Assembly (NCBI GenBank): GCA_910574835.1 | Contig: CAJTDE010000008.1 | Coordinates: 112,603-176,602 of the forward strand | DNA from: Clostridia bacterium | GTDB taxonomy: Bacteria > Bacillota > Clostridia > Lachnospirales > Lachnospiraceae | DNA length: 64,000 bases | Direction: 5' to 3' | Shown here: positions 7,831-18,441 of the stretch, in pieces | How the letters are laid out: the number at the start of each line of letters is the position of its first letter | Position numbering within the stretch: position 1 is the first letter of the stretch | Notes under the pieces: model-generated | Databases searched by the model: none | What the model was told of the DNA's origin: nothing | The model's input: the letters and a program-made list of their open reading frames with translations, nothing else | Position numbers and translations under genes: made by a program

Positions 7831-9042
7831 ATGAAAGCAGTCATGTACGGCGCCGGCAACATTGGCCGGGGCTTTATCGGTATGCTCTTTTCGGCATCCG
7901 GCTATGAAGTAACCTTTATTGATGTAGCGGAAAAGCTGATAGACGCTTTAAACCGCGAAAAAACATACCCGGTCCGCATTGTCTCCAATGAGGGCTTTGA
8001 GGATATAGACGTAGAACGCATATGTGCAGTAAACGGAAATAACACGGAGGCGGCAGCACAGGCAATTGCAGAGGCAGACATTATGGCAACGGCCGTAGGC
8101 GTCAATATTTTAAAATATATTGTACCGAATCTGGCAGCAGGCATCCGAAAAAGGATACGGGCCGGCGGCAGCCCTTTAAACATCATTATCTGTGAAAACC
8201 TCATAGACGCCGATAAGCTTCTGGCAAAGCTTATCCGGGCAGAGCTGTCAGAACCGGAACAGGACTGGTTTGACAAAAACATCGGCCTGGTAGAAGCCTC
8301 CATCGGCCGCATGGTTCCGGTACAGACCGAAGAAATGAAAGCCGGAAATCCCTTAAGAATCTGTGTGGAGCAATATGATTTTCTGCCGGTGGACAAAGCA
8401 GCCTTCAAAGGTGAAATGCCGGATATCAAAAACATGGTTCCTTTCGAACCATTTGATTTTTACATCAAAAGAAAGCTCTATGTCCACAACATGGGCCACG
8501 CCATCTGCGCCTACCTGGGACTCTACACGCACAAAGATTACATATACGAAGCAATCGACGACATAAACATCCAAAGCATTGTACAAAACGCCATGCTGGA
8601 AAGCGCAATGGCCCTCACCCACAAATACCGCATGCCCACAGAAGATCTGGTAAAACACTTCCAAAACCTCCTATACCGCTTCACCAACAAAGCCCTAAAA
8701 GATACCTGCAAACGAGTAGGAGCAGACCCCAAACGGAAGCTGTCACCAACAGATCGCCTCATCGGAGCCTCCCAGCTATGCCTGGAAGGAAACATATCCC
8801 CCGTATTCATCAGCATCGGAACAGCCGCAGCCATCTACGAATATATTTGGGAAAACAATCTGCCCCAAAGCACGGAGCAGGCGGAAAAGGTCCTGGAGAG
8901 TATATCCGCACTGAAAAAAGATCACCCCATATACACTTACGCTCTACCCGTTTATCATCGATTCCTAAGCGGCGTAAGCATCCGTGAGATCCGTCAGTTT
9001 GCGGAAGGTCTGAGGGAAAAAGAACAAAAAGCAGTTATTTAA
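7831..9042 (+). CDS. Mannitol-1-phosphate 5-dehydrogenase-like polyol dehydrogenase
   Basis: Long-chain polyol dehydrogenase family, 403 residues, close in layout to MtlD, which oxidizes mannitol-1-phosphate to fructose-6-phosphate with NAD. The N-terminal dinucleotide fold has YGAGNIGRGFIG, followed by ADIMATAVG and the conserved IICENL and GLVEASIGRMVP motifs. The catalytic helical domain has the KRKLYVHNMGHA lysine/histidine motif. AGGAG lies 9 bases upstream. No mannitol PTS is nearby; the neighbours are a sugar kinase and a sucrose module, so the in vivo substrate could be another hexitol phosphate. Confidence 0.85.
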   Translation: MKAVMYGAGNIGRGFIGMLFSASGYEVTFIDVAEKLIDALNREKTYPVRIVSNEGFEDIDVERICAVNGNNTEAAAQAIAEADIMATAVGVNILKYIVPNLAAGIRKRIRAGGSPLNIIICENLIDADKLLAKLIRAELSEPEQDWFDKNIGLVEASIGRMVPVQTEEMKAGNPLRICVEQYDFLPVDKAAFKGEMPDIKNMVPFEPFDFYIKRKLYVHNMGHAICAYLGLYTHKDYIYEAIDDINIQSIVQNAMLESAMALTHKYRMPTEDLVKHFQNLLYRFTNKALKDTCKRVGADPKRKLSPTDRLIGASQLCLEGNISPVFISIGTAAAIYEYIWENNLPQSTEQAEKVLESISALKKDHPIYTYALPVYHRFLSGVSIREIRQFAEGLREKEQKAVI

Positions 9043-9188
9043 AAGCGATTGGCTGCTTGCAATAACATTCATATCTATATGAGACTGCCGCACCGAAAAG
9101 TCTGCAGCTTGTTAAGCCGATTTTTATAAGGATGAATTTTTGTCAACTTGCATAAAAATACTCTTTTAAATTTGTTGACATTTCATAA

Positions 9189-9248
9189 TTGACAGGGGAC
9201 ACATAATCGTTGTAGTATAGTGACAGAACTTGTGAATACGTATTCACA
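9189..9248 (+). promoter_or_regulatory. scrR promoter with overlapping LacI-type operator
   Basis: TTGACA (9189-9194) and TAGTAT (9213-9218) with an 18-base spacer form a plausible sigma-A promoter. Just downstream is a perfect 18-base palindrome, TGTGAATACGTATTCACA (9231-9248). The same core recurs before scrB (10403-10420), so this is very probably the operator of the adjacent LacI family regulator, giving autoregulation. Confidence 0.8.
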
Positions 9249-9320
9249 GCGTAAGGAACGGATGAAAAAGGCTGTACGATTCGTTTCAAATATTTCTAAA
9301 ATTCAATGGCGGAGGCTTTT

Positions 9321-10307
9321 ATGATTACAATGACCGAAATCGCAAAACTGACCGGTGTATCCCAGCCGACGGTTTCCCGTGTGCTGAATGGAAACCAGGC
9401 TGTGAACCCGGAGGTAAGGGAACGTGTGACGGCCTGCGCCAGAGAGCATGGTTATCAGCCGAATGTAATGGCTCAGAGCCTTGCGGGGAGCAGAACACAT
9501 CTCATCGGTGTGATTCTTACGGATATTTCCAATGCTTTTTTTGCGGATTTGGTAAAGCATATTGAGCAGGAGGCAGGAAAAAACGGTTACCGTCTGATTC
9601 TATTTAACACCAATTATCATCCGGAACGTGAGCAGGAATGTCTGGAGGTGGTACAGCGCTATCGGGTTGACGGCCTTGTGGTGGTTCCGGTACAGGAGGA
9701 AACTGCGGAGTGGAGAGACAGGGTCCGCAGACTTCATATTCCTGCCGTAGTGATTACCCGGCGGGCAAAAGGGCTGGACAGTGTTTACGTAGATCACAGG
9801 GAGGCGGGGAGCCAGGTTGGACGCCATCTCCATGAACAGGGCTGTGAGAGCTATGTGTTTTTTGGAAATATGGCGGATGAAAAGTATGAGGGCTTTATGG
9901 AGGCTGTTGAAAAGCTTGCCCCTGCCAATCGGAAGCATTTTACTAATATAGTGACAAAGGAGCCTGCGGCCATTGAAAAGCATCTGGCAAAGCATCTGGA
10001 ACAATACCCGGGCCGTGCGGGAATCTTTGCTTATAACGACAGAAGGGCCTTACAGATTCTCGGAATTTTGCAGAGGATGGGAATTGAGGTTCCGGGCCGT
10101 GCGGCATTGGTGGGCTTTGACAATACCTATATGTGTGAATATCTCTATCCCAGGCTTTCCAGCGTGTCTCAGCCCAATGAGGCTATGGCAGCGAAGGCTG
10201 TGGAGCTGCTTCTGCACAGAATTGAGCAGCCGGAGGAGCTTCAAGGGGAGGCTCATCCTATGCATGCCCGGCTGATTCCGAGAAGCAGCTCTGTAATTGC
10301 TTTGTGA
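9321..10307 (+). CDS. scrR: LacI family transcriptional regulator of the sucrose genes
   Basis: A 328-residue LacI/GalR repressor. The N-terminal helix-turn-helix and hinge read MTEIAKLTGVSQPTVSRVLN and AQSLAGSRTHLIGV. The remainder is the periplasmic-binding-like sensor domain (ILTDISNAFFADLVKHIEQE, VGFDNTYMCEYLYPRLSSV). The start at 9321 has GGAGG nine bases upstream; an in-frame ATG at 9306 lacks one. The gene lies before GH32 hydrolase and sucrose PTS genes and has one palindromic operator before itself and one before scrB, so sucrose-6-phosphate or fructose-dependent control is inferred. Confidence 0.87.
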   Translation: MITMTEIAKLTGVSQPTVSRVLNGNQAVNPEVRERVTACAREHGYQPNVMAQSLAGSRTHLIGVILTDISNAFFADLVKHIEQEAGKNGYRLILFNTNYHPEREQECLEVVQRYRVDGLVVVPVQEETAEWRDRVRRLHIPAVVITRRAKGLDSVYVDHREAGSQVGRHLHEQGCESYVFFGNMADEKYEGFMEAVEKLAPANRKHFTNIVTKEPAAIEKHLAKHLEQYPGRAGIFAYNDRRALQILGILQRMGIEVPGRAALVGFDNTYMCEYLYPRLSSVSQPNEAMAAKAVELLLHRIEQPEELQGEAHPMHARLIPRSSSVIAL

Positions 10308-10342
10308 AAAGGATTTGCAGGCAGTATATTGTTTAAAAAATA

Positions 10343-10392
10343 GGGCTTGAAATATTTGCTGTTTTGAGGGCGGATTTCAAATGGCCCTTTTT
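10343..10392 (+). terminator. Intrinsic terminator after scrR
   Basis: GGGCTTGAAAT and ATTTCAAATGGCCC form an imperfect stem followed by TTTTT. It separates scrR from the scrBA unit. Confidence 0.65.
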
Positions 10393-10402
10393 ATACCCCA
10401 AG

Positions 10403-10420
10403 CGTGAATACGTATTCACA
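10403..10420 (+). promoter_or_regulatory. ScrR operator before scrB
   Basis: CGTGAATACGTATTCACA differs from the scrR operator by its first base only; the core GTGAATACGTATTCAC is perfect. It lies 97 bases before the scrB start. I do not see a convincing -35/-10 pair around it. Confidence 0.78.
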
Positions 10421-10516
10421 TCGAGAATATGGAAACAAATGCGGGATGAAAGAAAAGAATAGAAGGAAAAAACAAAGAAAGTCAGCTTAAAGCTTGAAAG
10501 GAGCAGGAGGAATCCT

Positions 10517-11938
10517 ATGAACGCACTTTCCCGTTTATGGAAGCAGTTAATTGAAAAGGAACTGAAGCAGGGGGAAACGGAAAAGACCCGTTGGCGTCCA
10601 AAGCTTCACATCGCACCGCCCGCAGGATGGCTCAACGATCCCAACGGACTTTGTCAGTATCAGGGCGTTTATCATGCGTTTTATCAGTTTTCACCCTTTC
10701 AGCCGGAGGGCGGCTTAAAGTTTTGGGGACATTGCACCAGCCGGGATCTGCTTCACTGGACTTTTGAGGGCGTGCCTCTGATGCCGGATCAGCAAGAGGA
10801 CTGTCATGGAGCCTACTCGGGATCTGCTATTGCGGAAGAGGGGGAAATGTACCTGTACTATACGGGAAACGTAAAAGAGACAGGCGATTATGACTTTATA
10901 AATGCAGGCAGGAGATCCTATACCATGCTTGCCGTAAGCAAAGACGGCAGGGAAATCGAGACAAAGGAGGTTTTGATGAACAGATGTGATTACCCGTCTG
11001 ATCTGACCTGCCATGTCAGAGATCCAAAGGTTTGGAAGCAGGAAGGTATCTATTATATGGTGCAGGGAGCCAGAACAAAGGAGGACAAAGGCATAGCGCT
11101 GCTATATTCTTCTGAGGATAAAAGGCATTGGCACCTTCTTGGCCGTTTTGAGTCGGAGGAGGATTTTGGCTATATGTGGGAATGTCCGGATATCTATGAA
11201 TTGGAAGGGAGGACCGTTCTTTGCATTTCTCCTCAGGGGGTAGCGGAGCAAGGATTGAAATACGCCAATGTGTATCAGAGTGTTACCTGCTTTATAGAAG
11301 GAGATTTCCGTAAGGGAGCGCAGGTAAGAGAATTTCGGGAGCTGGACGGCGGATTTGATTTTTATGCGCCCCAGACCTTTCTTGCAGATGACGGGAGAAG
11401 GATTCAGATTGCATGGATGGGAATGCCGGATGCGGAGGAGTTTTATGTCAATCCTACGGTGGAGGACGGCTGGCAGCATATCATGACGATTCCAAGAGAA
11501 CTGTCCATACGACACGGCGTGCTTTGCCAGAATCCGGTAAGAGAGCTGACAGAATGGTGGAACTGTTCACATTCCTTTGAAGGAAACTTTGAGGGAAAGG
11601 TGGAATCCTGTTGCGCATTTGAGCTGAATACGGCGGGAGAGGACCTGCAGATTCTTTTGGCGGGAGGCTTAAGACTGCGCTACAGCCCGGAGGAAAAAAT
11701 ATTTTGGATGGAATTTACGGATTCCGCACTTGGAGCAGGAAGGACTTTGCGGGGCAGGGAAGTGAATAAGCTTGAGCGCCTGCGGCTTTTGATTGATGTC
11801 TCCGGCGCAGAGGTGTTCTTAAATGAAGGAGAGGACGTATTTTCCACACGCTTTTACCCAAAAGAGGATGCTTTTACCATCCGGATAGAGGCACCGAACA
11901 GTAAGGGAACTTATTCTTATCATTTGGAAGAGGCATAA
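10517..11938 (+). CDS. scrB: Sucrose-6-phosphate hydrolase (GH32)
   Basis: Glycoside hydrolase family 32 enzyme of 473 residues, cytoplasmic (no signal peptide), hydrolysing sucrose-6-phosphate to glucose-6-phosphate and fructose. Catalytic motifs are in order: GWLNDPNG with the nucleophile Asp, CHVRDPKVW (RDP, transition-state stabilizer) and WECPDIYEL (EC, acid/base Glu). FYQFSPFQPE and GSAI are also family motifs. The C-terminal beta-sandwich spans roughly 350-473. AGGAGG is upstream. It is followed after 118 bases by the sucrose PTS gene, matching the usual scr operon. Confidence 0.92.
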   Translation: MNALSRLWKQLIEKELKQGETEKTRWRPKLHIAPPAGWLNDPNGLCQYQGVYHAFYQFSPFQPEGGLKFWGHCTSRDLLHWTFEGVPLMPDQQEDCHGAYSGSAIAEEGEMYLYYTGNVKETGDYDFINAGRRSYTMLAVSKDGREIETKEVLMNRCDYPSDLTCHVRDPKVWKQEGIYYMVQGARTKEDKGIALLYSSEDKRHWHLLGRFESEEDFGYMWECPDIYELEGRTVLCISPQGVAEQGLKYANVYQSVTCFIEGDFRKGAQVREFRELDGGFDFYAPQTFLADDGRRIQIAWMGMPDAEEFYVNPTVEDGWQHIMTIPRELSIRHGVLCQNPVRELTEWWNCSHSFEGNFEGKVESCCAFELNTAGEDLQILLAGGLRLRYSPEEKIFWMEFTDSALGAGRTLRGREVNKLERLRLLIDVSGAEVFLNEGEDVFSTRFYPKEDAFTIRIEAPNSKGTYSYHLEEA

Positions 11939-12038
11939 TAAGCATAACAGTAAAATTGACCGCAGGGCAAAACAGGAAAAAGGTTCAGACGATGTGAAAG
12001 CGGCTGCGGTTAATATAAAAAACGGCCCAGGGGCCTAA

Positions 12039-13952
<1,914 letters not shown>

Positions 13953-13973
13953 GGTTATAAAAACTATATTTCT

Positions 13974-14040
13974 CCTAGAGCGTGTTTGAAAATTCATTCC
14001 CGCACATCTGTCGGAAAGCAATTTTCAAACACGCTCTAGG
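13974..14040. terminator. Shared hairpin between convergent scrA and AraC gene
   Basis: Positions 13974-13994 (CCTAGAGCGTGTTTGAAAA and on) are an exact 21-base inverted repeat of 14020-14040, with a 25-base loop. The right arm contains the last codons and stop of the minus-strand AraC gene. There is no long T run on either strand, so it may act as a bidirectional terminator or a repeat element. Confidence 0.7.
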
Positions 14041-14978
14041 CGCTCCAGCCAAACCAAACTCGCCTTAGGAGACAAAAATTGCTGGGTACTCAAGATGGAT
14101 CTCTGCTTCGAAGGCAGTTCCTCCCGATCAAACTGCGCCCGATATTCCCTGGGAGAATACCCATACTGCCTTACAAAAGCCTTATTCAAATACTTAATAT
14201 CGGAAAACCCGGATTCCAACGAAATATCCAAAAGATTCAGGCTCGTCAAAAGCAAAAGCTGACGAGCCTTTTCACACCGCAGCGCCGCTACATACTGCTG
14301 AAAACTCATCTGAAAATAATCCTTAAACAAATGGGAAAGATAATGTAGCGAAAGATGCTGCATCTTTGCAATCTCCGAGAGCAGCAGCTTTTCCGAAAAA
14401 TGAGAATCAATATACTCCGTAATCTGCCGAATCCGTTCATAATGAATCCACTGCTTTTTCCTTCCGTTCTCTGACAGGCACACCGTAGGCAGATGGCAGA
14501 CAAAGAGATAGAGAAGCTCATTCACCAGACTCATACATTGAAACTCAAAGCCCTTTTCCATAGAAAAATAAGCATAAGCCAGAGAAATCGCCGTATCACG
14601 AAGCAGATTTGCTTTCTTGGCAGGAAAAACACTCCGTCCTGACACCAGAGAAAATTCCGTATTATTAATCTGAGGATAATAATCCATACAAAGAGACTTC
14701 TTAATCTGAATAGACAGAATCAGCGCATGCTTATCCGCCCGAAGCTCATGGGGCGTACAGGGACTCAGAAGGAAAAAATCATCCCTGTTAAAATGAAGCT
14801 GCCGGTTTCGGGAAAAAAGGGTAACGCCGCCGTCCAGAATCAGGCACATCTCCATATCTCCATGCATATGAGGCGTGCGGTAATCAAGATTTACCAGAAA
14901 AACCTTCATATTTTTGATAATCGAATGTTCAATAAGCTCATATTCCTGATGCATAGAATACTCCATTTTATAAATCAT
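14025..14978 (-). CDS. AraC family transcriptional regulator
   Basis: A 317-residue regulator with an N-terminal cupin-like sensing domain (TPHMHGDMEMCLILDGG, LLSPCTPHEL) and a C-terminal double helix-turn-helix AraC domain (EKLLLSEIAKMQHLSLHYLS, LDISLESGFSDIKYLNKAF, GYSPREYR). The start at 14978 has AGGA five bases upstream. A second ATG at 14954 (MHQEYELIE) has GGAG at good spacing and is equally possible. It lies between the convergent sucrose PTS gene and a TSUP gene on the same strand. Its target is unknown. Confidence 0.85.
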   Translation of the reverse strand: MIYKMEYSMHQEYELIEHSIIKNMKVFLVNLDYRTPHMHGDMEMCLILDGGVTLFSRNRQLHFNRDDFFLLSPCTPHELRADKHALILSIQIKKSLCMDYYPQINNTEFSLVSGRSVFPAKKANLLRDTAISLAYAYFSMEKGFEFQCMSLVNELLYLFVCHLPTVCLSENGRKKQWIHYERIRQITEYIDSHFSEKLLLSEIAKMQHLSLHYLSHLFKDYFQMSFQQYVAALRCEKARQLLLLTSLNLLDISLESGFSDIKYLNKAFVRQYGYSPREYRAQFDREELPSKQRSILSTQQFLSPKASLVWLERLERV

Positions 14979-15049
14979 TTTATTCCTGCAGACAGCATAA
15001 CATGGCAAGATATAAAAAGCAATAAATTGCATATATTGACTTCTTCAAG

Positions 15050-15838
15050 TTATCTGGTAAAAATAAAAAGATTATATAAGTTGATACCAATGATCAAAAG
15101 CATTAAAGAAATAAATAATTTGTCAACGGTCCTTTCAGAAATATGCTTATTGATTCCGCGCCCGCAGATACCGCCAAAGATACCGCCAAGAGCCATAAGG
15201 AATAACATAGATAAGCTGAATACAGGAATTGATTTGCTTACAATCGAAGACAGAAGGCTTGTAATCTGTGAAAACAATATAATATATAATGAATTTTCCG
15301 CAGCGGATTTTGTGTCCATAGAAAAAAAGAAGAACAGGACAATCAGGTTAATGGGGCCGCCGCCAATCCCCAGAAAAGAAGATAATATTCCGAGAAAGCT
15401 TCCGATAAGCAGGCATACTGCCTTGTTCGTCAGCCGATAGGTTTTAATTTTCTCTTTATAAAGGGTATAGAGTAAGGTTCCGATAGTGATAGCCAGCAGA
15501 CAGAAGGTCTGAATTGCCCCTACTTGATTGGTGTCCTTAGACAAAGATAAAATGAAGGAAAAAAGCCATTTACCAAGGAGACCGCCGATGGAAGAACCAA
15601 TCGCCAGTGGAAAACTGATTTTTGGATCGAGATAGGAATGTTTACTTAATGTAGATTTAATAACAGAATATGTACTCATAGATAAGACCGTACAACCGGA
15701 TAAAAAACTGATAACTGCCACATCCATAATATGGAAGGCGTCCAGGGCGGGTTTGATGATTACGCCTCCTCCGATGCCGCAGATAGCGCCTGCAATCGAT
15801 GCAAAAAAACAAATGATAAAAAAAATAAATGAGACCAT
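15050..15838 (-). CDS. TSUP (TauE/SafE) family membrane permease
   Basis: A 262-residue integral membrane protein with two repeats of the family pattern: CGIGGGVIIKPALDAF in the first half and LGIGGGPINLIVLFFF in the second, about eight membrane helices in all. Family members export sulfite, sulfoacetate or other small organic or sulfur anions. The start at 15838 follows AAAGGAA; an N-terminal extension would lack a ribosome binding site. It is divergent from a LysR regulator 131 bases away, a typical arrangement for regulator control of a transporter. The substrate is not apparent. Confidence 0.85.
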   Translation of the reverse strand: MVSFIFFIICFFASIAGAICGIGGGVIIKPALDAFHIMDVAVISFLSGCTVLSMSTYSVIKSTLSKHSYLDPKISFPLAIGSSIGGLLGKWLFSFILSLSKDTNQVGAIQTFCLLAITIGTLLYTLYKEKIKTYRLTNKAVCLLIGSFLGILSSFLGIGGGPINLIVLFFFFSMDTKSAAENSLYIILFSQITSLLSSIVSKSIPVFSLSMLFLMALGGIFGGICGRGINKHISERTVDKLFISLMLLIIGINLYNLFIFTR

Positions 15839-15969
15839 GATAATTCCTTTCAAATATTCGTATCTGTTCGCATACTTCTCTCTAAAATGTACTATAAGAA
15901 TTGCTATAAAACAATGAATATGATAATATGATATACATAACAAAAATGATATGTATAGAGGTGACGGAA

Positions 15970-16854
15970 ATGACAATCAGGCATTTGCAGATATTTTTTG
16001 AGGTTTGCCGGAGCGGGAGTATCACAAAAGCGGCAGAATATTTAAATATGACACAGCCGGCAGTGAGCCGTACCATTCGTGAGCTGGAAAATTATTACGG
16101 GATTCGTCTGTTTGAACGTATGAACCGGAAATTATATATTACAGAAGCGGGAGAACAGCTCCGCAGCTATGCGGATTCGATTCTGGGGCAATTCGAAGAA
16201 GCAAGAGTCGTAATACGCGACAAGGGACAGATGACAGAGGTGAGAGTTGGGGTCAATGCGTCCTATGGAAGAAGTGTTTTGCCAAAATGGCTGGATGATT
16301 TTTCAAGGCAGCATCCGAATATCCCCTGGAGGCTGATTGTGAACAATTCAAAAGTCATCGAGAACAAGGTTCTTAGCAATGAGCTGGATTTTGGAATTAT
16401 GGATTATCCGGAGAATCCGCAGTTCTTCCGGATAGAAGTATTGCTGGATGAAAAGATGACTGCCGTATGTGCAGAGGATTTTGCTCTTCCGGAGCATATA
16501 TCAATTAAGGAGCTGGAGCAGATTCCGTTTCTGGTACGGGAACCGGGAAGCGGCTCAAGAAGCTATACGGAACAGATATTTATAAAAAATAATATAAAGC
16601 CATTGATTCGGATGGAGAGTATCAGTACACAAAGCTTGATTGAGGTCTGCAAAAGCGGATTAGGAGTTCTCTTCGTGCCAAGAATATTGGTCAGCGCATA
16701 TTTGGAAGAGGGAACACTCAGAGAGCTAAGAATCATGGAGCATATGGAACGGAGAAAATATTATCTTGTGCATCATAAAAATAAATACTTGTCAAAGAGT
16801 ATGAAAATGTTTCGGGATTATGTGGCAAAAGCCCATGTCAGTACACCAGTATAG
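15970..16854 (+). CDS. LysR family transcriptional regulator
   Basis: A 294-residue LysR-type regulator. The N-terminal winged helix-turn-helix (MTIRHLQIFFEV, SITKAAEYLNMTQPAVSRTI) is followed by a substrate-binding effector domain (RVGVNASYGRSVLPKWL, LDFGIMDYP, LIEVCKSGLGVLFVPRIL). The start at 15970 has GAGGTGA upstream; an in-frame ATG at 15928 extends the protein without a site. It is divergent from the TSUP permease gene, its likely target. Confidence 0.9.
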   Translation: MTIRHLQIFFEVCRSGSITKAAEYLNMTQPAVSRTIRELENYYGIRLFERMNRKLYITEAGEQLRSYADSILGQFEEARVVIRDKGQMTEVRVGVNASYGRSVLPKWLDDFSRQHPNIPWRLIVNNSKVIENKVLSNELDFGIMDYPENPQFFRIEVLLDEKMTAVCAEDFALPEHISIKELEQIPFLVREPGSGSRSYTEQIFIKNNIKPLIRMESISTQSLIEVCKSGLGVLFVPRILVSAYLEEGTLRELRIMEHMERRKYYLVHHKNKYLSKSMKMFRDYVAKAHVSTPV

Positions 16855-16891
16855 AGTCCGGTTATTGTCGAGACGCTATACTAGTACAAAA

Positions 16892-16922
16892 TTGCTCTCC
16901 TTCGTTTGTGAGAGCAAAAAAA
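16892..16922 (+). terminator. Intrinsic terminator after the LysR gene
   Basis: TTGCTCTC, a short loop, GAGAGCAA, then a run of A bases. The stem reads GCTCTC/GAGAGC. The tract is A-rich on this strand, so termination may work better for minus-strand transcripts. Confidence 0.4.
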
Positions 16923-16930
16923 TGCTATAA

Positions 16931-16951
16931 TTAGTTTAGTGAATGAATTAA
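16931..16951 (+). promoter_or_regulatory. XylR-type operator before the sugar ABC operon
   Basis: TTAGTT-TAGTGAATG-AATTAA is a 6-9-6 inverted repeat resembling operators of ROK-family XylR repressors in Firmicutes. An almost identical site lies at 21276-21296. A TATATAA box follows at 16988-16994. No XylR gene is in the window. Confidence 0.55.
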
Positions 16952-17151
16952 ATAGCAAAATTGTCAAGAAAGTAGACAACTAATTGCTATATAACCTGTG
17001 ATATAGTACAAATGTACCAAATAAATCACAAAAAGCAATGTCTCAAAACCAAATGGAAGGATTTGCGTCCGTATACATTTACATTCGGAACCTGTTCTTG
17101 CTTAAAAGCGGGGAGAGAGATTGCAGAACAACATTCAGGGAGGACGAAAAC

Positions 17152-18300
17152 ATGAAGAGAAAATTACTCAGTATCATTCTGGCAGCGGCAATGGTAACCG
17201 CTATGCTGGCAGGCTGCGGTTCCAAAGAAGCGGAAGCTCCGGCAGCGGCAGAGGGCGAGACAGAAGCTCCTGCACAGGCAGAGGGTGAAACAGAGGCTCC
17301 GGCAGAGAGCGCAGGCGGAGAAGGAGGTCTGGTAGGCGTGGCAATGCCCACCAAGGATCTTCAGCGATGGAATCAGGATGGCTCCAACATGAAGGCGGAA
17401 CTGGAAGCAGCAGGCTACACCGTAGACCTGCAGTATGCAAGCAATGACAACGCAACAATGGTATCCCAGATTGAAACCATGATTACAAACGGCTGCAAGG
17501 TTCTGGTTATCGCTTCCATCGACGGCGACGCGCTCGGAACCGTTCTGGCTCAGGCAAAGGAAGCCAACATTCCGGTTATCGCTTATGACCGTCTGCTGAT
17601 GAACTCCGACGCAGTTACCTACTATGCAACCTTTGACAACTACATGGTAGGCCAGAAGCAGGGCGAGTACATTGTACAGGCTCTTGATCTGGAAAATGCC
17701 GAGGGACCCTTCAACATGGAGATCTTTACCGGTGACCCGGGCGACAACAATGCCAACTTCTTCTATGGCGGCGCTATGGATGTACTGAATCCCTATATCG
17801 AGTCCGGCAAACTGGTGATCCAGTCCGGTCAGAAGGAATTTGCAGAGGTTGCAACGGCAAACTGGGCGACAGAAACCGCACAGTCCAGAATGGATGCCAT
17901 TCTTGCTTCCTACTATGCCGACGGCACAGAGCTTGACGTAGTACTCTGCTCCAACGACTCCACCGCACTTGGCGTAACCAATGCGCTTGAGGCTGCTTAC
18001 ACAGGCGAATGGCCGGTTATCACAGGTCAGGATTGTGACGTTGCCAACGTAAAGAACATGATTGCAGGAAAGCAGTCCATGTCCATCTTCAAGGATACCC
18101 GTACACTGGCAAGCCAGGTAGTAAAGATGGTAGATTCCATCATGAAGGGCGAAGAGGCGGAAGTAAATGATACCGAGACTTATGACAATGGCGCTATCGT
18201 AGTTCCCTCTTATCTTTGCGAGCCGGTATTCGCAGATGTGAACAACTACAAAGAGCTGTTGGTTGATTCCGGCTACTATACGGAGGCAGACCTTCAGTAA
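17152..18300 (+). CDS. chvE: Multiple-monosaccharide ABC transporter, sugar-binding lipoprotein
   Basis: Secreted lipoprotein of 382 residues: MKRKLLSIIL signal, lipobox LAGC at about 19-22, then a low-complexity Ala/Glu/Pro linker (about 25-60). The binding domain matches ChvE-type receptors: VGVAMPTKDLQRWNQDG, LQYASNDNATMVSQIETMI and AYDRLLMNSDAVTYYATFDN. ChvE proteins bind several aldoses, including arabinose, xylose, fucose and galactose. The start at 17152 has GGGAGG upstream; a longer frame from 17038 lacks one. It heads an operon with the two-domain ATPase and permease. A hairpin after the gene probably sets its higher expression relative to them. Confidence 0.9.
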   Translation: MKRKLLSIILAAAMVTAMLAGCGSKEAEAPAAAEGETEAPAQAEGETEAPAESAGGEGGLVGVAMPTKDLQRWNQDGSNMKAELEAAGYTVDLQYASNDNATMVSQIETMITNGCKVLVIASIDGDALGTVLAQAKEANIPVIAYDRLLMNSDAVTYYATFDNYMVGQKQGEYIVQALDLENAEGPFNMEIFTGDPGDNNANFFYGGAMDVLNPYIESGKLVIQSGQKEFAEVATANWATETAQSRMDAILASYYADGTELDVVLCSNDSTALGVTNALEAAYTGEWPVITGQDCDVANVKNMIAGKQSMSIFKDTRTLASQVVKMVDSIMKGEEAEVNDTETYDNGAIVVPSYLCEPVFADVNNYKELLVDSGYYTEADLQ

Positions 18301-18328
18301 TCAGCAAAATGCAGACAAAAATGAGAAT

Positions 18329-18347
18329 AGGCGGGATTCTCCCGCCT
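18329..18347 (+). terminator. Intra-operon hairpin between binding protein and ATPase genes
   Basis: AGGCGGGA-TTC-TCCCGCCT is a perfect 8-bp stem with a 3-base loop, followed by a weak T-rich stretch. Such hairpins commonly stabilize or attenuate after binding-protein genes. Confidence 0.6.
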
Positions 18348-18441
18348 GTTCTGTTCTATGAAAAAGAACTGGAATCAGCAATCAGTAACCGTGTATCGGA
18401 ATGTGATTGCAGGACCGGAATAAAACAGGGGGATTATAAAA

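Noticed and set aside
14727..15440. Plus-strand 237-codon frame opposite the AraC and TSUP genes
   Set aside because: Antisense to two recognised genes and crosses their boundary; no family resemblance.
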